Origin: Bacillota bacterium
Lineage (GTDB): Bacteria > Bacillota_E > Sulfobacillia > Sulfobacillales > Sulfobacillaceae
Length of the DNA: 19,513 nucleotides
Direction of reading: 5' to 3'
Assembly (NCBI GenBank): GCA_021820645.1
Contig: JAKADJ010000011.1
Span: 1-19,513 of the forward strand
Position 1 is the stretch's first letter. Each line of letters opens with the position of its first letter. Shown piece after piece: positions 6,668-14,224 of the stretch. The translations under genes and the position numbers were made by a program. The notes beneath the pieces are model-generated. The model saw only the letters and a list, made by a program, of their open reading frames with translations. It was not told where the DNA came from and did no database searches.

Positions 6668-7897
6668 CTAGCCGACCGAGTCCTCCCACTGAGTCCCGTC
6701 ATGACTGACAACGTGCGGAACTCGTTGTCTTACAGTCCGTATCCGAACCTTACCTTTCCATAAGCGACTAGCCACCAGCCGCATCGCAAACGGTAAAACG
6801 GTAAAATCGAGATCGCGGCCATCATGATGATGCCACAATGCCAATTCGGGCAGGGAGTCTTCCTGTTGAACACTCATATGGGGAATTCCACCATTTTCTA
6901 AGTCCCGCAAAAGTTGACTCTGAATAGCAGCGAAAGAACCGACACGCGGTTCGGGACTCGATTCTTGAGGACGGTAGAGCGCCAACCCGGAATGCTCCAC
7001 CATTCCTTCTTGAAAAGCGGAACGGATCAGGCCTAAATCATCGTATTGAGTCCGGGCGTCCAATACGCGATCCACTCCTCCGTCAGTCCATAGCTGTTGA
7101 TACAGGGCGAGACCTAAACGATACGGATTTAACTGGGGCTGGGTGACCTGTACCACCGAGGCATGCAACCGGGAAACTTCCCACGCTTCTTCCGGTGAAA
7201 GCTCGGTTTGCCGCAAAATTCTTTGATGCCAAAAAGTTGCATAGCCTTCATTACTCACCTTCGTGAGCTGTTGGGGCCAAAAATATCGCGCTTCCGTGTA
7301 CAATGTGGCCAAGGCGTGACGCTCCCACGATTCAAGGTGTGGTGCATGCTGGATGACAAAACCCATGACGTCATCCGGCGCGGATGCTCCCACCGGCACC
7401 CGAGGACGCTCTCCAACAAAATCCATGAGAACCATCGCCGCGTCAATTAAAGATTCCACAGACGCAACCCCATGCTGACGCGTGAGCTCCAGGAAGTCAT
7501 GCCGGTGGCGAGCCATTCGTGTCAGCATGTCGTAGGGCGTGGGATAGAACAGTCGATTGTGCTGAAAAAAGTCCACGTGCGCCACCACATGGGCCAGGAT
7601 CATTAATGCTTGGGCCTTTGATGTCGTCCGGTCCAAAAAGGCATACGCCGGCCGATTGTTCACCACTAACTCATAGATTTGCGTCATCCGATAATCGTGG
7701 GTGGTGCGCAGTCGATGAAACGTCTTGCCAAAACTCCAATGGCTGATTCGGCTAGGCATCCCGCTGTACGAAGCCAACGCGTTTAAAGTATCGGCATCGA
7801 CGACGTCCACATGCAAGTGATCTAGATGCAATCCAGACTCCTCAATGGCTGGTCGAAGCCTGTCAAATAAAGACTGTAAATCAGAGGCTCTGAGCAC
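6668..7897 (-). CDS. spoVR: SpoVR family protein
   Basis: A 409-residue protein read from GTG 7897. AGGAGG (complement of 7904-7909) lies 6 bases upstream, so the in-frame TTG at 7924 is rejected. Family blocks appear in order: HWSFGK (53-58), IYELVVNN (74-81), AHVVAHVDFFQHN (102-114), KVSNEGYATFWHQRIL (213-228) and NPYRLG (257-262). SpoVR is needed for proper spore cortex formation in Bacillus. Relatives in non-sporing bacteria sit with PrkA and YeaH homologues and act in a stress response; the biochemical activity is not established. It is shorter than many homologues (about 470-510), with a short C-terminal part. It overlaps yhbH by 17 nucleotides and is the last gene of the operon. Confidence 0.92.
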   Translation of the reverse strand: MLRASDLQSLFDRLRPAIEESGLHLDHLHVDVVDADTLNALASYSGMPSRISHWSFGKTFHRLRTTHDYRMTQIYELVVNNRPAYAFLDRTTSKAQALMILAHVVAHVDFFQHNRLFYPTPYDMLTRMARHRHDFLELTRQHGVASVESLIDAAMVLMDFVGERPRVPVGASAPDDVMGFVIQHAPHLESWERHALATLYTEARYFWPQQLTKVSNEGYATFWHQRILRQTELSPEEAWEVSRLHASVVQVTQPQLNPYRLGLALYQQLWTDGGVDRVLDARTQYDDLGLIRSAFQEGMVEHSGLALYRPQESSPEPRVGSFAAIQSQLLRDLENGGIPHMSVQQEDSLPELALWHHHDGRDLDFTVLPFAMRLVASRLWKGKVRIRTVRQRVPHVVSHDGTQWEDSVG

Positions 7898-9029
7898 GAG
7901 TGACCTCCTGAGTATCGGGTCCAAAAAACTTCATAAGAGCCCGAAAAATATCTTCTTTGCCCCTGAGGACAATGACGTTCGTGCCGTCTGCAGAAAACGC
8001 TTGATACAGCGGCGACGGCGAACGTTCAGTGTCGTGAATCTCACCATACCCAAAGAAATTGGTCCGCTCTTTCAACCGGTTCCCACATTCCTCCGCAAAT
8101 CCGTTGTCCGACGTGAGGTTGCCCCCATCGGTGAAGTGAAAGGCGTATGCATTAAATTGTTCCGGTCGAAAGCGTTGCTCTAGCACGTCAAGAGCTAATC
8201 GATACACGGACGACGAAACCGTACCACCCGAGGCGCCACGATGAAAAAAGGTTTCTTCGTCGACTTCCCGGGCTCGTACATCATGGGCTAAAAACACCAA
8301 TTCCACGTGCGGATAGTTCTTGCGGAGAAATGCCACGGTCCAGTAGAAGAAACTCTTGGCGAGATACTTTTCGAAATTCCCCATAGAACCCGACGTGTCC
8401 ATCATCGCTAGCACTACGGCTCCTCCTTCGGGATTGGGCGCGGGGTGGTATAACCAGTATCGAAGGTCTTCCGGTATCAATACCCCGAAGCGCGGTTCTC
8501 CCTGACTCGCACGCCGACGTAAATGAGTTCGTAAGGTGGCGCGCCGATTCCACTGACTACGTGGCCCCGTCCGGGTGAGCGTGTCCGGCTCGGTGCTATT
8601 ATTACTCTCGCCGAGTGCGTGACGACTTAAGTCAAGGTGAGGTAGAGAAAGTTTTTCAAAAATCACCTCTTCGATTTCTTCAAGGCTCAAGGCGGTCTCC
8701 TCGACGTCGCATCCCGGTTCGGACCCACCCTGTTTACCCGCCTCAGACTCGCCGGCGGACCCGGCCCCTAAGGCCCCATCCTTAGCTACGTGACCCACAT
8801 TTTCTCCTTGGTCGTGATCGAATCCAATGCGGTATTCGCGGTAGGAGGTGAGGGGCACCTGGATAATCTTACTCCCATCGGTCACCCCGATCCGCTCATC
8901 CAGGACAATATCCGCTAAGTTAGTGCGAATGGCGTCACGAACTTTCTCTTGGTGCCGGACCATGTCCTGCCGGACTCCCGTTGGTACCCAATCTAGTTCT
9001 TCTCCCGCAGTCATCCCAATTGGTTTCAT
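7881..9029 (-). CDS. yhbH: YhbH/YeaH family sporulation protein (DUF444, VWA domain)
   Basis: A 382-residue protein read from ATG 9029, which overlaps the prkA stop codon by 4 bases (ATGA); an ATG at 9014 is the alternative. The N-terminal part (about 15-70) has the DUF444 pattern with VPLTSYREYRIGF. A Gly/Glu-rich low-complexity linker (about 75-110) follows, and then a von Willebrand factor A domain from about 200. The metal-binding MIDAS residues are present: D211, S213 and S215 in MMDTSGSMG, T270 in SGGT and D301 in FHFTDGGN. Bacillus YhbH takes part in sporulation, and the E. coli homologue YeaH works with the PrkA homologue YeaG under starvation. Its position between prkA and spoVR fits a shared role. 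Confidence 0.92.
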   Translation of the reverse strand: MKPIGMTAGEELDWVPTGVRQDMVRHQEKVRDAIRTNLADIVLDERIGVTDGSKIIQVPLTSYREYRIGFDHDQGENVGHVAKDGALGAGSAGESEAGKQGGSEPGCDVEETALSLEEIEEVIFEKLSLPHLDLSRHALGESNNSTEPDTLTRTGPRSQWNRRATLRTHLRRRASQGEPRFGVLIPEDLRYWLYHPAPNPEGGAVVLAMMDTSGSMGNFEKYLAKSFFYWTVAFLRKNYPHVELVFLAHDVRAREVDEETFFHRGASGGTVSSSVYRLALDVLEQRFRPEQFNAYAFHFTDGGNLTSDNGFAEECGNRLKERTNFFGYGEIHDTERSPSPLYQAFSADGTNVIVLRGKEDIFRALMKFFGPDTQEVTRAQSL

Positions 9030-10897
9030 CGATTCAAAAGCCCGCCCACATGGCGAACGGCGCGCGCGGCACAACGCGGGCAATACGCCCCACTGGAAAC
9101 GAGCCCGATGGCAGCCCGCTCAATGCGTTCCAGCGTTGTTCGATCCGGCACGGGGGCCATCGTGGTTATTTTTACCTCATCGCGCATATCATCAAAGAGT
9201 TTTGCGATCAGAGCATTTCGAAGTCCCTGATGTTCCATGAAATTCATCGCGGGCCGTCCGTCACGGACTGCGACAATCCGTGCATAGATTTCTTCTCGGA
9301 ACGCCATAGCTTGGGTTTCTGTGACGCCCATGCGTTCTTCGATGGATCGCAACAAGCGTTCATCCGCTCTCGGACGGCCCAATCCCGACGGCTTTTCGTC
9401 AACATCTTCGAGCAGACGCATAATATTGTCGAGGTAATTCTGGTAAAGACGGGAGATTGCCTCCCCCACATCTTCACTGAAGGCTTCGAGAACATCGTGT
9501 TCGACGTGTTGATCGTAAAGCGATTTTGCTGCTTGCACCAAATCCAGTAGTTCTGTCTTTTGCGGGTGCTCAAAGAATGGGTTATACACGGCACCCTCTT
9601 TTAGGCTCGCCAACACATCCATCGGATCCAAACATTCATTGCAGCGTGCCAGCAGAGCCGCCAACCTGTTAATCACGTACCGGGGATCTAAGCCAGACAT
9701 CCCTTCTCCTAGGTCCCATCCCTCTTGCAGAACATCCGATGCCTCCTCGGCACGGGTGACATCTTGATACAACGAAAACTTGCTGAGACGATCACGGCCC
9801 GGCTTAGGCACTTCTTTGATTCGGGATAGGATCGCCACGGTCGCTGCCATTTCCAAAGCTAAATCTCCGACATGGACATCCTCGGGTACATGCGGCATAA
9901 GCAACTTACGGTAGATCCGTACCTCATCATGGGTACAGAGACTATAGGGAATCGGCTGAATGAACATCCGGGACACCAAGGCTTCATTCCGTGGATTTTG
10001 AATAAACTGCCGAAATTCATGTTCATTAGAGTGCCCGATGACGACTTCGTCGGCCGATATGAGCTGGTAGCGGCTGGTTTTAAAGTTGCCCTCTTGGGTC
10101 AGTGACAACAATTGATACAAAAACTTCTCGTCAAGTTTGAGCATCTCTTGAAACTCTACGATGCCACGATTTGCTACATTGAGTTCTCCATCGAATCGGA
10201 AGGCACGCGGGTCCGATTCAGAGCCGTAGGTACTGAGACCTTGAAAATCTGCGGCGCCCGTAAGATCAGCAATATCCTGGGATTTGGGATCGGATGGAGC
10301 ATAGGTGCCAATACCCACGCGATGACTCTCGGACAAGTAGATCCGCTCCAAGGGCACCTCATTAAGATTGCGATGATAGGTATGCTCAAGTTGCCATTGG
10401 CACCACGGGCACAGATCTCCCCGAATGCGAACCCCAAGGCGGGCCTCGACTCGGGACCGCATCTCGCGCGGGATGAGGTGCAACGGCTCTTCATGCATGG
10501 GACATCCCGCAATAGCCCAGAGCGCCCCGGCATCGGTGTAGGAAAATTGCTCAAGTCCCTGCTTTAGTAAGGTTACCAGAGAGGATTTGCCCCCGCTGAC
10601 CGGCCCGACTAAGAGGAGAATACGCTTTTTTACCTCAAATCCTCGTGCTGCCGGAATCACGTAGTCTTCCATCAGCCTTTCAATATGGGCGTCCATACCA
10701 AATAAGTGGTCAGTAAAAAATGGATAGTGATGCTGGCGAGGATCCGCCGATTCGCCGTTCATGATCATTCGGAACAGACGTTCGTGCGCCGATTCCGCAA
10801 TTGTTGGGGCCACTTTGACTCTTTCTACATACTCGGGCAAATAAATAACACCTGGGGTAGGACTTGTCTCCCAGTCACGGTTTTCCGTCATGGACAA
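9026..10897 (-). CDS. prkA: PrkA-family AAA+ ATPase / serine protein kinase
   Basis: A 623-residue protein, close to the Bacillus PrkA length (about 630). The AAA+ part contains Walker A GPVSGGKSS (98-106) and a Walker B-like RGIVEFQEML (244-253). A CPWC motif is at 163-166 and the family-typical C-terminal YCPRCAARAVRHV lies at the end. The kinase-type C-terminal domain covers roughly 390-600. PrkA was described as a serine kinase of sporulating cells; later work on Bacillus favours ATP-dependent protease activity linked to sigma-K control. The start is TTG 10897, 8 bases after an AAGG; ATG 10891 two codons later is equally possible. It is the first gene of a three-gene minus-strand operon, divergent from the YIEGIA gene. 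Confidence 0.94.
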   Translation of the reverse strand: MSMTENRDWETSPTPGVIYLPEYVERVKVAPTIAESAHERLFRMIMNGESADPRQHHYPFFTDHLFGMDAHIERLMEDYVIPAARGFEVKKRILLLVGPVSGGKSSLVTLLKQGLEQFSYTDAGALWAIAGCPMHEEPLHLIPREMRSRVEARLGVRIRGDLCPWCQWQLEHTYHRNLNEVPLERIYLSESHRVGIGTYAPSDPKSQDIADLTGAADFQGLSTYGSESDPRAFRFDGELNVANRGIVEFQEMLKLDEKFLYQLLSLTQEGNFKTSRYQLISADEVVIGHSNEHEFRQFIQNPRNEALVSRMFIQPIPYSLCTHDEVRIYRKLLMPHVPEDVHVGDLALEMAATVAILSRIKEVPKPGRDRLSKFSLYQDVTRAEEASDVLQEGWDLGEGMSGLDPRYVINRLAALLARCNECLDPMDVLASLKEGAVYNPFFEHPQKTELLDLVQAAKSLYDQHVEHDVLEAFSEDVGEAISRLYQNYLDNIMRLLEDVDEKPSGLGRPRADERLLRSIEERMGVTETQAMAFREEIYARIVAVRDGRPAMNFMEHQGLRNALIAKLFDDMRDEVKITTMAPVPDRTTLERIERAAIGLVSSGAYCPRCAARAVRHVGGLLNR

Positions 10898-11098
10898 CTG
10901 TCGCGCCTTCTCTCCGTCAATTTGTTATTTTAGTTTTTCCCATATTTGCCAATTTTATCCCCGTCGAAAGACTTTTTGACCGCCCCTGGCATGAGCCCGA
11001 CCCTCACCATGAACCGGGCCATCAACGCATTTAGATTGCATGTATGCCACATCGAAATTGGAGTCAGACTAGAGACCATACTCAAGGGAGGTATGTTG
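10898..11098. other. divergent intergenic region between prkA and the YIEGIA gene
   Basis: About 200 bases separating two sporulation transcription units. The prkA-proximal 60 bases are strikingly AT-rich (10918-10968) compared with the rest of the window, as expected for promoter DNA. I tried sigma-A, sigma-E, sigma-F and sigma-G patterns on both strands and found no pair that is convincing in both boxes and in distance to the start codons. On the + side, the frame of the YIEGIA gene is open through most of this gap but lacks a start signal before 11099. Confidence 0.4.
11084..11091 (+). promoter_or_regulatory. ribosome binding site that fixes the YIEGIA gene start
   Basis: AAGGGAGG lies 7 bases before ATG 11099, whereas ATG 11093 is only one base away and is too close to be used. 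Confidence 0.75.
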
Positions 11099-12013
11099 AT
11101 GTCACCTTCAGGACCTATTGATTGGAGTCCCATGATCGTGGGCTTCATTGCGGGGTTTGTCTCGCGCATTATATCCATTAAATCGGGCCGTAGCCACTAC
11201 CCGGGGTATCCTTCGGGATATATCTCACAGGTGGCCTTGGCGATCATTGCGGCCATTATCGGCTCCAGTATTATCGTCTCGTTGGTCAGTAAGCAGTTCA
11301 CCGCCGCCACCTTCTTAACCCTGGCTGCAACCCAGTTTCGCGACGTGCGCGCCACGGAACGCACCACCTTGGAAAAGGAAGAAGGGCTTATCTTGGTTTC
11401 GCGCGGGGCCGGATACATCGAAGGAATTGCCATCACTTATGAAGCGCGCAACTACCTGGCAATGCTGATCGCTCTTGCCACCTCGGTGGGTGTCGAGTAT
11501 CTCGGGGTCATCATCGGCGGCATCATCGGCATCGTGACCATTGTCATCGGAGAAATCTATATGGCCGGACCCCACATGGGTGATGTCGTCGAGGTGGAGC
11601 CAGCCAAAATCCGATTCGAAAAGGGGTCTCTCCTTTATGTCGGTGATGTCATGATGATGGAGGTGGGTCTGCCCCATTCCCGAGAACGCTATGAACAAGA
11701 GGGCATCGGCGTAATTATTACCCCTAAGGGCCCCAGAGGCCAATCGGCACTCTGGAATGTATCACAGCGTCAGGCCATCTCACACGAAGTCGCATCAGCG
11801 GTCGGTGCCCAGAAAGATGTTGGATATCCTGAACAGACCCCTCTATGTCGCATGGATATGCCCAAAGGATCAGGGCGTGCCGCGCTTTCCATTCTTCCAG
11901 TGCAACACGACGTCCAAGCAGTCATCCGTGCCATCAAAAAAACCCCAATGTTAGAATCCGGCAAGTGGTCTCCCATTCGCAGCCCCATTTTAAACCGAAA
12001 GGAGTTGGATTAA
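11099..12013 (+). CDS. YIEGIA family membrane protein
   Basis: A 304-residue protein read from ATG 11099. It contains the signature YIEGIA at 106-111 (RGAGYIEGIAITYEARNYL), which names the Pfam family of Firmicutes membrane proteins. Hydrophobic segments are visible at about 11-25, 43-63 and 119-150, the last long enough for two passes (VEYLGVIIGGIIGIVTIV). A soluble C-terminal half follows, with the KGPRGQSALWN segment around 210. Members are found in spore formers; one is thought to act in spore envelope assembly, but the mechanism is unknown to me. The next gene starts at the base after the stop codon and encodes a small partner. The unit is divergent from prkA-yhbH-spoVR, which supports a sporulation role. 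Confidence 0.85.
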   Translation: MSPSGPIDWSPMIVGFIAGFVSRIISIKSGRSHYPGYPSGYISQVALAIIAAIIGSSIIVSLVSKQFTAATFLTLAATQFRDVRATERTTLEKEEGLILVSRGAGYIEGIAITYEARNYLAMLIALATSVGVEYLGVIIGGIIGIVTIVIGEIYMAGPHMGDVVEVEPAKIRFEKGSLLYVGDVMMMEVGLPHSRERYEQEGIGVIITPKGPRGQSALWNVSQRQAISHEVASAVGAQKDVGYPEQTPLCRMDMPKGSGRAALSILPVQHDVQAVIRAIKKTPMLESGKWSPIRSPILNRKELD

Positions 12014-12223
12014 ATGGGTGATGCACCTACCCCCGTAATGTTTGCCATCGTCACGACCAATAAGGAAGCAGTGTATGGTGGCATGTCCCCGATTTTTGTA
12101 GCCCAAGATGAATTGGAGCGAGATCGCATCGCCATGTGGTTAACTCGAATCACCAACTGTATAGCCCATGATTTACATAACGGCACCATCATCCTCACCG
12201 TGAACCAAGCGGGTGGGGCATAG
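12014..12223 (+). CDS. small partner protein of the YIEGIA protein (capping complex subunit-like)
   Basis: A 69-residue soluble protein whose ATG immediately follows the YIEGIA gene stop, with AAGGAG (11999-12004) 9 bases upstream. The sequence has no membrane segment and looks like a small alpha/beta domain: strand AIVTTNK, a middle helix AQDELERDRIAMWLTRI (about 29-45), and a final strand NGTIILTVNQ. From memory, homologues beside YIEGIA genes carry the product name capping complex subunit for YIEGIA; the zero-gap position fits that. The name is an inference from context and general look, not from a motif I can prove. Confidence 0.65.
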   Translation: MGDAPTPVMFAIVTTNKEAVYGGMSPIFVAQDELERDRIAMWLTRITNCIAHDLHNGTIILTVNQAGGA

Positions 12224-12302
12224 ACGCCAGTTCTACCAACAATTAGCGGTCGCCATCCGCCTTCCCGGCCTAGTACGATAAGACCGGATAGGGGGAGACA
12301 CC

Positions 12303-13196
12303 ATGGCGCTGAACACAACGCAAACGCATTCCGTTCGTCCGGTTTCTCATTTTCGCCGTCGGGTACTAGTCCTTTTTGCTGCGATTCTTTGCGGTTTAGG
12401 GCTCTTAGTATTCCATTGGGTCCCCTTCCAACGTGCGCTATATCGCGCCAAACGGCAGTGCCTAATCTGGCAAACCGAGTGGCATCTTCGGGGAGATCAT
12501 CGGGTGGTGGATGCACACTTCTTGGTGCTCTACCCGCCAGGCCACCAAAAGAGCGCGGAAGAGATTGCCCATCTAGCCTCTGATGCTTACGCGGGAGAAA
12601 TAGCCAATCTCGGGATTCATCCGACGGGTCGCCTGGTGATTGCGGTCTACCCCAACAGAGCGTCCCTCAATGACGCTGTAGGCCTACCACCGCAACAAAA
12701 TAATATTGGCTTTTATTGGCATGGCGTGATTGATGTCTTAGGCCCCCACGGTCTGCACCAAGCCATAGGACTTCCGCTGTCTTCTTATCCACTGGACGGC
12801 CCCGTAGCCCATGAATTAGGCCATGCCCTACTAAACCTCGGAGCGTACGGCAACTATCCTTCTTGGTTCAATGAAGGTGTCGCACAATGGGAGGACCTTC
12901 GGCAAACCGGCTATCAATGGCTGACTGCGCACAACGACCTCCGAACGGATCCTTTGTACTCCTTGTCGACCCTCTCCAATGATTTTTATCAGCTACCCCA
13001 TCAGGGCCTCGCCTATCGCGAAGGGCTCGGCATGGTGGAATATTTGGCGCATCTGGGCGGGCCCAACACCTTAGCAAATCTGGTCCATGTGCTGGGGCAC
13101 GGTACGCCATTTGACATCGCCATTAAACGCACGTATGGCTCCCCAATTCAAACCTTATTCGATCACTGGCAACACTCATTACATCGCTCGGTATAG
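12303..13196 (+). CDS. membrane-anchored zinc metallopeptidase (peptidase MA-like)
   Basis: A 297-residue protein with an N-terminal basic stretch (FRRR, 17-20) and one hydrophobic segment (about 21-40), so the catalytic part is expected outside the membrane. The active site is HELGH (H170, E171, H174), followed by WFNEGVAQW, where E191 is the probable third zinc ligand (gluzincin/peptidase MA layout). A C-terminal helical part (about 240-297) completes the family length. The ATG has GGGGGAG (12291-12297) 5 bases upstream. It lies 79 bases after the YIEGIA partner gene, with no terminator seen between, so it may be in the same transcript. The substrate is unknown; an envelope or spore-coat role is only suggested by position. 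Confidence 0.82.
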   Translation: MALNTTQTHSVRPVSHFRRRVLVLFAAILCGLGLLVFHWVPFQRALYRAKRQCLIWQTEWHLRGDHRVVDAHFLVLYPPGHQKSAEEIAHLASDAYAGEIANLGIHPTGRLVIAVYPNRASLNDAVGLPPQQNNIGFYWHGVIDVLGPHGLHQAIGLPLSSYPLDGPVAHELGHALLNLGAYGNYPSWFNEGVAQWEDLRQTGYQWLTAHNDLRTDPLYSLSTLSNDFYQLPHQGLAYREGLGMVEYLAHLGGPNTLANLVHVLGHGTPFDIAIKRTYGSPIQTLFDHWQHSLHRSV

Positions 13197-13247
13197 GAAG
13201 CCCCCTGGCACTCCATACTGTTAAGGGAGCTTGGGGAGGACAAGGGC

Positions 13248-13589
13248 GTGATTATCGTGGACGAATCGGATGCTTTTGTGCGTCTTAGTTTAGGCTCATT
13301 GACGATCGCATTGACGCTCGCGGTATGGGATCGTCCCCACGGCATCCTCGTTCCCATCATCATGGGACTACTCGTAGCCATGATCGGCCTTGCTATCGAA
13401 ACTCTGTTACCAATTGATTCGCCGTTATGGAGGGGTTTCTTGTGGTTTACGATAACCGGCCTCGTGTTAGATTTAGGACATTCCCGAGGGGTATCCGTAT
13501 CAACCAACGCACTCGTTATGGCTAGCCTCTTCAATGCCGTGCTGCAAGCCTGGCTCCCAACCAACTCCTCAAAGTCGCTCAATCGATGA
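13248..13589 (+). CDS. small multi-pass membrane protein, unknown
   Basis: A 113-residue protein starting at GTG 13248, with GGGGAGG (13233-13239) 8 bases upstream. Three to four hydrophobic segments are visible, at about 12-27, 33-51, 63-76 and 87-102. I recognise no domain; the segment WFTITGLVLDLGHSRG links the last two. It follows the peptidase gene by 51 bases on the same strand and its 3' end overlaps the convergent membrane protein gene by 11 bases. Confidence 0.65.
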   Translation: MIIVDESDAFVRLSLGSLTIALTLAVWDRPHGILVPIIMGLLVAMIGLAIETLLPIDSPLWRGFLWFTITGLVLDLGHSRGVSVSTNALVMASLFNAVLQAWLPTNSSKSLNR

Positions 13590-14130
13590 CAAATAACGGC
13601 AAGCGGAGCCGCCCCGTGAGTAACCATGCCCATAGTCCAAAAAGTCCCAACCAGGCTAATCCGACCAGTACTGGAGGCATGCCCAACAATAAGAAAAGTC
13701 CCAATCCGAGGGTATACCAGGGGATAATTTTACCGGCTTTGAAATGAAAACAATGCGTCTCCTTAGCCGCCATGATGGCGCTCGCACCCAACGTGAGTGC
13801 CCATGACACCAGTGGTGCATGTGGCCACATCAACGTCACAAGCCCACCCAAAACCAAGCCCCGAACCACCCATCGCCAACTGGGCAACCACACCAAAAAA
13901 GTCCACCCTGCGACCATTAAGCTTATGGCGGCGCCCCAATGTCCGAGCGTTACAAGCGCTTCCGACGATGTGACAGTGCTCATGGCCACCAGCCCGATAC
14001 AGACCGTAAAAAGCAACAGGGCGCTTCGATACACCCGATCGAGCCTCGCGGGATAGTGGGGCATTCGGATCCCGGGCGGAGGAGTCAGATGTTGGATAAG
14101 TGCCTCAGACGATAGTCGTGTTTTTTCCAT
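13579..14130 (-). CDS. integral membrane protein, DUF2301-like
   Basis: A 183-residue protein with about six hydrophobic segments after a short soluble N-terminus (roughly 36-52, 60-82, 88-103, 106-122, 135-151, 153-172). The segment IMAAKETHCFHFKAGK (about 117-132) resembles the KEAFCF-type loop I remember from DUF2301 proteins, which are uncharacterised. The ATG at 14130 has no ribosome binding site and no in-frame alternative start lies upstream nearby; an AAGGAG about 40 bases upstream is too far. It is 94 bases downstream of dnaE on the same strand. Confidence 0.65.
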   Translation of the reverse strand: MEKTRLSSEALIQHLTPPPGIRMPHYPARLDRVYRSALLLFTVCIGLVAMSTVTSSEALVTLGHWGAAISLMVAGWTFLVWLPSWRWVVRGLVLGGLVTLMWPHAPLVSWALTLGASAIMAAKETHCFHFKAGKIIPWYTLGLGLFLLLGMPPVLVGLAWLGLFGLWAWLLTGRLRLPLFVID

Positions 14131-14224
14131 TGGTTGGTTGCGGACATCCGGTCCCGTGCGGGTTCCGCCACTCCTTTCTCGCCGTTATCTGGCCGAAACA
14201 AAATGTTGCCACCCCCCTTGGCCA

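Noticed and set aside
7898..7924. SpoVR start at TTG 7924
   Set aside because: The AGGAGG lies inside this extension and correctly spaces the GTG at 7897.
8848..9550. Open frames on the + strand opposite yhbH and prkA
   Set aside because: They lie fully antisense to two well-supported genes and show no domain or ribosome binding site.
10918..11098. Sigma-E or sigma-G promoters for prkA and the YIEGIA gene
   Set aside because: Candidate boxes (for example AATATG with AACAAATT on the minus strand) place the transcription start inside or after the ribosome binding site, or match only one box.
13198..13232. Imperfect hairpin after the peptidase gene as a terminator
   Set aside because: The 9-bp stem has a mismatch and a 17-base loop, and no T run follows; the sequence leads straight into the ribosome binding site of the next gene.
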